From the NCBI GenBank assembly GCA_021845945.1, contig JAJZRD010000209.1:1-6722 (forward strand): DNA of 6,722 nt, in the 5' to 3' direction. Made by a program: the position numbers and the translations under genes. Each line of letters begins with the position of its first letter. Position 1 is the stretch's first letter. This DNA is from Chloroflexota bacterium (GTDB lineage: Bacteria; Chloroflexota; UBA6077). Below are positions 1-5,436 of this stretch, piece after piece. The notes below the pieces were generated by a model. The model had not been told where the DNA came from. It was given only the letters and a program-made list of their open reading frames with translations, and did not search any database.

Positions 1-682
1 CCCTCTCTTGTCCTCTAGCGGCTTCATGAAGCGCGGGATCTTGAGCTTCTCGGCCCGATAGCTCCAGCAGTTCCGACTGCTTTCGGTTGAGCATCGGGAG
101 CAGGTAGCAGGGCATGGAGATACGAGGTGGAGGCCGCGGCCAAGGAGATTCCGCTGGACGGTGTGCAGCCGCTCCGTCATAGTTCGATAAGCCGGCTCAA
201 TCAGCACAACCAAGCCGTCTGGAGACAATTGCAGAGCTGCCTGGAGCACGCACTCGCTCCGGTCCTCATCCGAGTAGGAGACCAGCTCGCTCGGAACGTT
301 GGAGGTAGTAGAGGGTCTGCAGCCCTCCATAGGGGATGTTCGCGGTGCCCTCAGCTCCGTAAGCCCTTGTGATATCCCTGCCTACAGCTTGAAGAACGTC
401 GATGCGCTCGCGAATGTCAGTCTCTGTCAGCCCCGAGGCCTCTCCGTCCCAGAAGCGGCCAAGCCTGTCCTCACCGGACTTCAAAGCGACAGTACAGTCC
501 TGAGCGTAAGCCTCCACTGCTGCGGCAACCGCGTTGGGGAGTATGGCCCGGTTCCCGGGGGCGATCACGTTCTGGACAATTGCCGCCACAAGGCTGCGCT
601 GCGCCGCATCCATTTGCCCTTGTCCGTCCACGACATTGAGGTTGGAAAAGCGTTCCGCGTGCGGCCTGGAAAGGCCAGGCAT
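1..682 (-). pseudogene. Class I SAM methyltransferase (Rsm22-like), internally deleted and frame-changed, C-terminus beyond the window
   Basis: Two open stretches on the minus strand seem to belong to one protein. Codons from 682 to about 303 encode an N-terminal helical part ending in GGLQTLYYL. The reading frame then changes. From about 312 to base 1 another frame is open without a stop and reads SNVPSEL, then LSPDGLVVLIEPA (a late methyltransferase strand), then a Cys-rich stretch with Cys codons starting at 114, 102, 93 and 69 (SPCPATCSRC...NCW). Rsm22-type rRNA methyltransferases have an aligned order: YY-P segment, motif I with the SAM glycine loop, a SNVLNEL-like motif, an IEPA-like motif, then a Cys cluster thought to bind Fe-S. 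Here the segment with motif I is missing at the junction, so the product should not bind SAM. The start at 682 lies 48 bases after the DUF1848 stop, with no strong ribosome site; Met at 613 is an alternative. Family assignment is inferred from motif order. Confidence 0.5.
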
Positions 683-730
683 GGCTTTGACTTGACGTCT
701 CTGCGTGCTCAGTTCGGCTGGGCCAGAGGG

Positions 731-1702
731 TTAGGCTCCAGCTTCTGGCTTCGATTGTCTGAGGGCAAGGCCCCGCCGATTGGGATTCGCGTAGCAGTAG
801 ACGCACGAATAGCCGCACTCTTGAGACTCGTAGTCGCCGATGTCGGTGTGGAGAGTGCAGCCGCACTCCTCCCTGCCCTGCATCTTTCGGTCGGTGGCGC
901 CGGCTGCTGAAGCCTTGAGGAGACTTCCATCGATGCAGGCACCTTTGGAGAACCCCTGGTACTCTCGCAGCCGGACTTCCGTGCAGGTGAAAAGCCTCAT
1001 CCCGTACTGCCCGGCGATCCCTGACATTTCCATGGCTATCGGTTCCAGCTCCTCATCGGTTGGGTCCCTCAGAGTCCTGCCTGGATAGAGCCGTTCCACT
1101 CGCCTCACGGCCTTGCCATACAGGTCAGCTATGCTCGTGAAGCAGGTTCGTACGCCGAGAGCGGTCAGGTCCCGACAAAGGCGTTCGAAGAAGCCAGGAT
1201 CCCAGCTGTTGAGATGCGCTCCGTTATCGATCCAGAAGCAAAGGGGATCGTACCGCCACGCCACCATCCCAGGCCCGCCGGGGAGCTTGGCCAAGAACTC
1301 CATCTGACTTAGAGCCTCCTCGACCGATGGTACGTCGGGCTCCAGCCATTCCAGGTCGGGTCGCCGGGGGTTGATGGTGAACTGGAAGTATTGCCTTCGG
1401 TATTTCTCGAAGGCCTTGTAGTTCTTCTGGTAGACGCGGTAGTTCTTCGACCACCAGGCGATGGCGATTACGTGCTCTGGAAGAAGCGAGACGTGGGTGA
1501 GCCGTCTCAGGGGATCGGAGGCATGGCGAAACATGGGATTAGGCACATCAACCCAGCCGGCCTCGCACCGTTCGATCATCCATGGAAGGTAGAACGCAGG
1601 GATGTCGGTCCGCTTGCTGGCCGAGATGACGCGAGGACGCGGTCTTGGGATGTGCCCTAGCTTTGTGTGCGGGCAATCCGGGAGACTCGCCGCTTCCGAC
1701 AA
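731..1702 (-). CDS. DUF1848 family protein with C-terminal Cys cluster, start uncertain
   Basis: The family resemblance begins at base 1630 with VISASKRTDIPAFY, the usual extreme N-terminus of DUF1848 proteins, and runs to the stop. Further family-like blocks are WWSKN, FTINPRRPDLEWLEP, AWRYDPLCFW (the family's WRYDP motif) and, near the end, CGCTLHTDIG followed by CGYSCVYCYAN. This C-x-C plus C-x3-C-x2-C arrangement looks like a metal or Fe-S site; the biochemical role of the family is not established. About 300 residues from VISAS to the stop fit the family. The start is a problem: no ATG, GTG or TTG lies close before VISAS. I chose TTG at 1702, which lacks a good ribosome site; the frame is open further up to 1861, but there it runs antisense-free through the cmr1 fragment in another frame, so that part is probably not native. 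The gene may have lost its true 5' end at the junction with the cmr1 relic. The methyltransferase relic follows 48 bases downstream. Confidence 0.8.
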   Translation of the reverse strand: MSEAASLPDCPHTKLGHIPRPRPRVISASKRTDIPAFYLPWMIERCEAGWVDVPNPMFRHASDPLRRLTHVSLLPEHVIAIAWWSKNYRVYQKNYKAFEKYRRQYFQFTINPRRPDLEWLEPDVPSVEEALSQMEFLAKLPGGPGMVAWRYDPLCFWIDNGAHLNSWDPGFFERLCRDLTALGVRTCFTSIADLYGKAVRRVERLYPGRTLRDPTDEELEPIAMEMSGIAGQYGMRLFTCTEVRLREYQGFSKGACIDGSLLKASAAGATDRKMQGREECGCTLHTDIGDYESQECGYSCVYCYANPNRRGLALRQSKPEAGA

Positions 1703-1755
1703 TCCCAGAGCAAGCTGTGAGACGCTGGGGGGCAGCTCGGAGAGATGCGTGGCGC

Positions 1756-1905
1756 TCAAGAGCCCAACCCCTGGACAATCGCCACATACCACCAGCGCAG
1801 GCTGCCGAGAACGCCTGTCTCGCGAACCCGGCTCCCGCGCTGGTTTGCGTCTCCCGTCCAAAGAGGCGTCATCGGCTGGAGCGTGACGACAATCGGTTCG
1901 GGCAT
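1756..1905 (-). pseudogene. cmr1: cmr1 N-terminal fragment (type III-B CRISPR RAMP protein)
   Basis: Only 49 codons remain. They start at the ATG at 1905, which has GGAGG (1913-1917) seven bases upstream; an in-frame ATG at 1941 has no such site. The translation has the opening of Cmr1: a first RAMP strand TLQPMTPLWTGDA (residues 8-20) and then RETGVLGSLRWWYVAIVQG (29-47), which matches the family's conserved S-x-(L/I)-x-G-x-LRWWW-x-A helix. In intact type III-B systems Cmr1 is a large subunit (several hundred residues) of the crRNA-guided Cmr effector complex. Here a TGA follows GLGS, and none of the three frames downstream gives a recognisable Cmr1 continuation; instead DUF1848 begins about 130 bases on. 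No other cmr gene, cas gene or CRISPR repeat is visible in the window, so this is a stranded relic. The family call is confident for so short a piece because both N-terminal motifs are present in order. Confidence 0.75.
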
Positions 1906-1933
1906 GACGTTGCCTCCAGCAGGGTCTTGCCCA

Positions 1934-2452
1934 TCAGGCAATGTGTACGAGGCTCTGTGTCAGATCCCCACCTTCTTGACGCTGGCGTCTGTGGCACTCT
2001 GCTGCAACACTTCCTGAATGTCGGCGCGCGGTTCCACAAGGCCCGTCACGGCCGGACCTCCTCGAGCAGGCGGCTGCGGCATGCAACAGCCTCCCCTCAC
2101 GCACGACAGTGGCCGGAAGCGAGGCAGCCAGGTGAAGCCGGCTCTCGAAGCGCCGCTCGGTCCAGACCAGGACGTCCGCAGCCGTACCTGTGCCTCGAAG
2201 CGCTTGATAGGCAAGCCGGCTGCGTTTGCGCTCCTCCGGTGCCACATCGGGGACAACCACCAGCAGGTCAAAGTCACTATCCGGCCCGTAGTCGCCGCGC
2301 GCCTTGGAGCCGAACAGATAGATACGCTCAGGCTGGTAGGCGTCGATCAGCCGCTTGACTATGATGGCAAGCGAACGCACATCTTCGTCGGTCAGGTGGG
2401 GCAATTCATGGCGAATTCGGTCTTCAAGGTCACTTCGCACCGCACTGTTCAT
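1934..2452 (-). CDS. Minimal nucleotidyltransferase (MNT / pol beta-like) domain protein with aberrant tail
   Basis: This has the small nucleotidyltransferase fold seen in MNT antitoxin-type proteins. The active-site motif GSKARGDYGPDSDFD lies at residues 48-62, giving G48, S49, D60 and D62. The third acidic residue expected in the family is D93 in AADVLVW. The core ends near residue 124 with VVREGRLLHA, which is where relatives normally stop. Here the frame runs on for about 48 more residues of low-complexity, Arg- and Ser-rich sequence that overlaps a separate fragment with its own ribosome site, so the tail is probably read-through after loss of the native stop. The start ATG has CTGGAG six bases upstream. 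Members usually pair with a HEPN-domain gene and can act as AMP-transferring or NTP-using antitoxins. No HEPN partner is visible downstream, where relics of other genes stand instead. All catalytic residues are intact. Confidence 0.85.
   Translation of the reverse strand: MNSAVRSDLEDRIRHELPHLTDEDVRSLAIIVKRLIDAYQPERIYLFGSKARGDYGPDSDFDLLVVVPDVAPEERKRSRLAYQALRGTGTAADVLVWTERRFESRLHLAASLPATVVREGRLLHAAAACSRRSGRDGPCGTARRHSGSVAAECHRRQRQEGGDLTQSLVHIA
1960..2049 (-). pseudogene. Possible N-terminal fragment of a second nucleotidyltransferase
   Basis: A GTG at 2049 is preceded at seven bases by GAGGAGG (2057-2063), a strong ribosome binding site. It opens a 29-codon frame that ends MTGLV...ATDASVKKVGI, then TGA. 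In MNT-type nucleotidyltransferases the residues just before the catalytic GS motif commonly read V-K/R-K/R-V-G-L/I-F-GS, so this looks like a start that was cut just before its active site. It overlaps the abnormal C-terminal tail of the nucleotidyltransferase gene upstream, in another frame, and the cmr1 relic starts 54 bases downstream. Alternatives are the end of an unrelated gene or a small peptide of its own. The good ribosome site is seen directly; the family link is inference from a few residues. Confidence 0.35.
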
Positions 2453-2821
2453 CTTGTTCTCCAGGGTGCCAGGCCCGGTGCGAGCCCCCTATCACACTCT
2501 TGCGGCCAGCTCAAGGCGGGTTCGAGCAGCGCTCGGTAGCTTGCCAGCGAGTAAGAGCGAGCACTCCTCGTGCCGTCAGTGACAGACCAGAACCTCCGAC
2601 TCGCCCAGGGGGAATCGGCCGGGAATGGACAGTCGCGCCGCACCCGACACCGACCGTACCGCGGGTCTCAGCATCGTGTGGTGCCTGCCGTTCCTGCCGC
2701 TTCGGGCAGCACAGCCGAACTCACCAGGGCAGTCGAATCTGTGCCCACAATCGAGGAAGTGAGATGAGGATAGAGTGTAGGAAGCCTCCCCAGCTCCACT
2801 CTATTGTAGCACGGAGAAAGA
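2453..2821. other. Intergenic stretch without a recognisable gene
   Basis: About 370 bases lie between the nucleotidyltransferase start and the Uma2 relic. Short frames exist on both strands, but none gives family motifs or has a convincing start. The stretch contains the 8-bp inverted repeat at 2770-2804 and, within it on the minus strand, a TGC-TACAAT extended -10 candidate (2803-2811) with no matching -35. This could drive the minus-strand nucleotidyltransferase from about 350 bases away, but the distance makes that doubtful. Confidence 0.5.
2770..2804. repeat. Inverted repeat, 8-bp perfect arms
   Basis: ATAGAGTG (2770-2777) and CACTCTAT (2797-2804) are perfect reverse complements separated by 19 bases; a G-T pair could extend the stem by one. 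There is no T-run on either side, so it is not a standard intrinsic terminator. One arm overlaps the minus-strand -10 candidate TACAAT (2803-2808), a layout that could suit an operator. Chance occurrence is possible. Confidence 0.4.
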
Positions 2822-2926
2822 CCCTACGATCGGCTCGACCCGGTCGTCCTCGCCCAGGATGCCCGTCCGAGTCATCTGGTGATACTCCTCCGCTGTGAGC
2901 CGCCGCCTTCTTAGGTCGAGTGCCGT
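2822..2926 (-). pseudogene. Uma2 family gene relic: N-terminal 35 codons only, start ATG changed to ACG
   Basis: The minus strand from 2926 reads TALDLRRRRLTAEEYHQM, then TRTGILGEDDRVEPIVG. This is colinear with the first 35 residues of the intact Uma2 gene at 3892 (MALDLKRRRFTVQEYHQM... GILGEDDRVELIEG). The initiator is ACG (2926-2924) rather than ATG. Similarity then stops at once and the frame ends at TAG 2801. The leader is kept too: GGGAGGTCC before the start and CATAAT (2945-2950) in place of TATAAT, at the same spacing as in the 3892 gene. The catalytic part of the family (PD-x, E-V, K) is entirely absent. It is therefore a dead third copy of the Uma2 subfamily found twice more in this window. 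It was recognised by direct comparison of the two sequences, so the call is firm even though the piece is short. Confidence 0.9.
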
Positions 2927-2950
2927 AGCGGACCTCCCGACGGGATTATG

Positions 2951-3304
2951 GGTCCATACCCTTCCCGGGCTACAACTTTTCTGCTATCAAGGGAAGAGCC
3001 TATCTTACCAGCAGCTGTCCCGATTCCCTGGAACGTCATCCAGGGGATCTCGTCCATCGTTGTGAAGCGCTGAGTCCCGACGGTTTCCTTGCAGCATCAC
3101 CCGGACTTCTCTTTGGCGAGATGCACCTGTTGAAATGTGGGTGTGCCGCCAGAGAGCGAACCAACAGCGTCCAACCCGCGCCGACGAACATCGCTGTTTC
3201 GTTGCGCGCCCGTCACTGCGAGATGGCGAACACATTCCGGGCCTAGCTGCGGCTGATCCTCTCTCCGCACGGAACCGGGCGGGGCCGCATTCCATCTGGC
3301 GTTT
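2951..3304. other. Intergenic stretch without a recognisable gene
   Basis: About 350 bases separate the Uma2 relic from the 3' end of the intact Uma2 gene. Several frames are open on both strands, but none shows a family motif, and possible starts lack ribosome sites. Composition resembles the neighbouring decayed genes, so it may be eroded coding sequence beyond recognition. Confidence 0.45.
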
Positions 3305-3323
3305 ATGGAACGCCGCGTTCCAT
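3305..3323. repeat. Perfect 19-bp palindrome just after the Uma2 stop
   Basis: ATGGAACGC-C-GCGTTCCAT is a perfect inverted repeat around one central base. As RNA it could form an 8-bp stem with a 3-base loop. It starts 5 bases after the stop codon of the Uma2 gene (3329-3331) on the minus strand. There is no following T-run, so it could be a hairpin that stabilises the transcript end or a protein binding site rather than a classic terminator. Confidence 0.6.
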
Positions 3324-3328
3324 CGGTT

Positions 3329-3892
3329 CTACTCGGGGATGAGATCCGCGGCCTTGAGTGTAACGTGCGGGAAGGCGGCGGGGGCAAGCTCATCGCCCCG
3401 GCGGACGACCTGGGCGGTGCGGTAGCCATCGGGGGTAGGGTCCCGGTAGATGGTGACCGTCTCCTGCTCCAGGTCCACGAGCCAGACCTCCTGGATACCG
3501 CTTCGAGCGTACAGGGGCACCTTGACACGACGATCCGGGTCAGCCGAGGAGTCGGCCACCTCGACCAGCAGGAGGACATCCTCGGGACCGGGATGGCCAG
3601 AGGCGTAGAAGTCGGCCCTGGGACGGAGCAGGGCCAGGTCCGGCTCGGGCTCGGAGTCCTCACCCAGCCGAACCGGATTCTGGGGCCAGATCACGGCTGC
3701 ATCCCGGAGTTCTCGGCCAAAGCGGTGGACTAGCCGGGCAACACAAGAAGCATGGCGGCGCCCGATCGGCGTCATCTCCACTATCTCCCCTTCGATGAGC
3801 TCGACGCGATCATCCTCGCCCAGAATGCCCGCCTGAGCCATCTGGTGGTACTCCTGCACCGTGAACCGGCGTCTCTTCAGGTCAAGCGCCAT
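3329..3892 (-). CDS. Uma2 family PD-(D/E)XK nuclease-like protein (copy 1)
   Basis: This is a 187-residue protein of the Uma2 family (formerly DUF820), whose fold resembles restriction-type PD-(D/E)XK nucleases; biological substrates are unknown. The N-terminus (FTVQEYHQM...GILGEDDRVELIEGEIVEM) is the family's typical start. The putative catalytic set is intact: D85 in EPEPDLALL, E111 in LLLVEVADSS, and K124 in RRVKVPLYARSG, followed by the usual VWLVDL strand (137-142). Length is normal. The start ATG has GGGAGG (3899-3904) six bases upstream and a near-consensus promoter behind it. It aligns without gaps, from first to last residue, with the second copy at 5888-6451, and its N-terminus matches the relic at 2822-2926. 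It stands alone between decayed genes and has no partner on its strand. A perfect palindrome follows the stop. Confidence 0.93.
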   Translation of the reverse strand: MALDLKRRRFTVQEYHQMAQAGILGEDDRVELIEGEIVEMTPIGRRHASCVARLVHRFGRELRDAAVIWPQNPVRLGEDSEPEPDLALLRPRADFYASGHPGPEDVLLLVEVADSSADPDRRVKVPLYARSGIQEVWLVDLEQETVTIYRDPTPDGYRTAQVVRRGDELAPAAFPHVTLKAADLIPE

Positions 3893-3910
3893 AGTGGACC
3901 TCCCGAAGTC

Positions 3911-3938
3911 ATTATAGACCAGTCTCCCCTACTGGCAA
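3911..3938 (-). promoter_or_regulatory. Promoter of Uma2 copy 1 (TTGCCA-16-TATAAT)
   Basis: On the minus strand a perfect -10 TATAAT (3916-3911) lies 16 bases after TTGCCA (3938-3933), five of six matches to the sigma-70 -35. A start about seven bases past the -10 would fall near 3904, the first base of the GGGAGG ribosome site, giving a leader of only about 12 bases. The design recurs at copy 2 and, degraded, at the Uma2 relic. Confidence 0.75.
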
Positions 3939-4032
3939 CACCCTATGGTCGGGCATCGTCCTGCTTTCGGCGTAGCGTGTGGCGCCTGCCCCCGGACGGA
4001 GGGGTGAGGTTGCCCGTCGGGTCCTGATCGAT

Positions 4033-4050
4033 CTACCACTTTTGTGGTAG
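4033..4050. promoter_or_regulatory. Perfect hairpin / possible response-regulator operator
   Basis: CTACCAC-TTTT-GTGGTAG is a perfect 7-bp inverted repeat with a 4-base loop. The inner part can be read as two facing heptamers TACCACT and TGTGGTA two bases apart, the spacing of NarL-type (LuxR-family helix-turn-helix) operators. It lies about 100 bases before the plus-strand relic operon, between two divergent units. No T-run follows on the plus strand, so an intrinsic terminator is less likely. Function is inference. Confidence 0.45.
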
Positions 4051-4131
4051 GCGGCGTCCGAGCAATGTGGCGAGAGATCGCCATCGAGAATACGCGGTTC
4101 GGACGATGGCAGCGGAGCGGCATTGTGCTAA

Positions 4132-4386
4132 CTTGAGAGTACGGCATCGAGAGAGGAGAACAGCGCAAGTGGAACCCTGACCTTCGACCCTGTTCCCGAG
4201 GGGACCCGAATGCGGTGGTCGTGGGACGTGGAGCCGCGCGGTGTTTTCAAGCTGATGACGCCGCTGATCGCCCGCATGGGCCGGCGTCAGGAGGAGACCA
4301 TCTGGACCGGCCTCAAGCACTACCTGGAGGCGCAGGAGAGATCTCTGCCACCCCGACCGGAGGACGCCGCCGCGGATCCAGCGTAG
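4132..4386 (+). pseudogene. SRPBCC family (polyketide cyclase/START-like) gene, 5' part deleted
   Basis: The frame opens after TAA at 4129 and is recognisable from about 4168: SGTLTFDPVPEGTRM, then WSWDVEPRG, then LMTPLIARMGRRQEE, IWTGLKHYLEAQE, stop TAG 4384. This is the C-terminal third of an SRPBCC lipid- or ligand-binding domain: two last strands (L-x-F, GTR-x-x-W), the P-x-G turn, and the long C-terminal helix with the LK-x-x-LE end. The first two thirds are missing. Upstream lies AGGAG (4154-4158), ten bases before a GTG at 4169 that runs only GTG-GAA-CCC-TGA, which suggests that the gene's own ribosome site was joined to its distal part by an internal deletion. An ATG at 4210 could give a 58-residue peptide, but it has no good ribosome site. 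The membrane protein gene begins 16 bases after the stop, so this was probably the first gene of that operon. Confidence 0.65.
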
Positions 4387-4402
4387 TGGAGATGCAGGAG
4401 AA

Positions 4403-5038
4403 GTGACGGCGCTCCTTGCTACCCTCACCTACATCGTCGCGCTCGTAGTGGACTTCACCGTGCCGGCGGCCCCGACATCGGGCGGGGCTGCCACCCTGGA
4501 ATACATCGCCGCGCACCGGTCAGTCTACATACTGGAACAGGTGCTCTGGCTGGCACCCAGCATCTTGCTCATGGTCGTCTTCCTGGCGCTCTACATGGCG
4601 CTCAAGCAGCTGAACAAGAGCTACGCCGCCATTGGTGCCGTCCTCGGTATCGCCTCGTGGGCTCTCACGCTGGTCTATCCGGCAACTGGCGGTGGAGCGC
4701 CCGCGCTGGTGTATCTGAGCGATCAATATGTGGCCGCCGGCGACGCCACGCAGCGCGCCGCCTTCGCGGCCGCCGCTGAGGGGTTCATTGCGCAGAACAC
4801 CATACCGACCGCGGTCGGCATCCTGGAACCCATCGGCATTCTGATCGTCTCCCTGGTCATGGTGAAGGGCGCCTTCCGCAGAAGCGTTGTCTACCTGGGC
4901 ATCATCACTGGCGCTCTCGGCATCGTCAGTGAGGCCCTCAGGCCCGTTCTCGGCCTTGGCTACATCGTCTACGGCCTTCTCCTGTTCGTCTGGTTCATCG
5001 CGATCGGCTGGACACTCTACCAGTTGGCTCGTGAGTGA
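4403..5038 (+). CDS. Six-helix membrane protein, DUF4386-like
   Basis: The 211-residue product is strongly hydrophobic, with membrane segments at about residues 2-20, 42-67, 75-92, 133-155, 162-180 and 185-207. The length, the order of the helices, the long loop after helix 3 (Ala-rich, 95-132) and the LEPIGILIVSLVM helix fit DUF4386-type proteins of Chloroflexota and Actinomycetota, whose role is unknown. The GTG start has AGGAG (4396-4400) only two bases before it, which is too close for efficient use, and helix 1 starts directly at residue 2, so a few native N-terminal codons may be lost; the frame is open upstream but offers no other start. The next gene's GTG (5031) overlaps the stop of this one (GTGAGTGA), pointing to translational coupling. 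It is the only unbroken gene of this plus-strand group. Confidence 0.75.
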   Translation: MTALLATLTYIVALVVDFTVPAAPTSGGAATLEYIAAHRSVYILEQVLWLAPSILLMVVFLALYMALKQLNKSYAAIGAVLGIASWALTLVYPATGGGAPALVYLSDQYVAAGDATQRAAFAAAAEGFIAQNTIPTAVGILEPIGILIVSLVMVKGAFRRSVVYLGIITGALGIVSEALRPVLGLGYIVYGLLLFVWFIAIGWTLYQLARE

Positions 5039-5436
5039 AAAACGGCCGCCGCTGAGAGCGGAAGCGCGGGGGCCCGGTCCTGATCCTGCTGTCGATCGCA
5101 CAACTCCTTGTTGGTGGAGGCTTCACATCCCCATTCTTCGGAGTCATAGCTGGTGTCGCGGGGACCAAGATAGGCGCCCCGCTAACCTGGTGGCGAGCAC
5201 ACCTGTCCATTAACTCACGGCGCTTGCTGGCGAGGTTATGGCCGTGGTCTTTGATCTCCTACCTGGTATGGTTTCCTGGCGAAGCTACCCTCGGGTACTT
5301 CTTCAATGACTTCGTGCTGAAGCTGACTCCCATCGTCACGGTCGCTACTCCCGGGCTTCTGCTCGCGATCGTCCTGGCGGCATTCGCGCACGACATCCAG
5401 AGACAGACCGATTCACCGGAGGCGGCCCATGCATAA
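5031..5436 (+). pseudogene. Small membrane protein, broken by one extra G
   Basis: GTG at 5031 overlaps the stop of the preceding gene and starts MSEKRPPLRAEARG in one frame. The hydrophobic remainder, PVLILLSIAQLLVGGG onward through WSLISYLVWFPGEA and VTVATPGLLLAIVLAAFAHD to AAHA and TAA 5436, lies in the +1 frame. The switch falls on a run of five G (5068-5072). Removing one G restores one frame, ARG-PVLILL, of about 134 residues with three to four membrane segments and a charged N-terminus. Without the repair, the downstream frame has only a TTG at 5224, which would leave a 70-residue stump. The 3' end overlaps the next gene's ATG (5429) by eight bases. Whether the G is a real mutation or a sequencing error cannot be told here. 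I do not recognise the family; the neighbouring membrane protein suggests a shared envelope role. Confidence 0.7.

Noticed and set aside
299..910. 203-codon plus-strand frame over the methyltransferase and DUF1848 ends
   Set aside because: It is antisense to two recognisable protein regions, lacks family motifs and has no ribosome site.
1645..2358. 237-codon plus-strand frame rich in Arg, Pro and Ser
   Set aside because: It is a typical GC-rich antisense shadow over the cmr1 relic and the nucleotidyltransferase.
2911..3057. Minus-strand frame beginning MDEIPWMTFQGIG, 48 codons
   Set aside because: It has no ribosome site, matches no family I know, and runs through the promoter and start of the Uma2 relic in another frame.
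3240..3300. Minus-strand string GCCCGGTTCCGTGCGGAG resembling a conserved piece of group II intron RNA
   Set aside because: No reverse transcriptase frame, domain V hairpin or intron boundary is visible nearby; a short resemblance alone is not enough.
4098..4134. Possible plus-strand promoter (TTCGGA and TGC-TAACTT) before the SRPBCC relic
   Set aside because: The -10 matches only three of six positions and the spacing is about 25 bases, too long for a sigma-70 promoter.
4520..5101. 193-codon minus-strand frame opposite the membrane protein gene
   Set aside because: It is rich in Asp, Gly and Arg with no motif; the plus-strand membrane protein explains the stretch.
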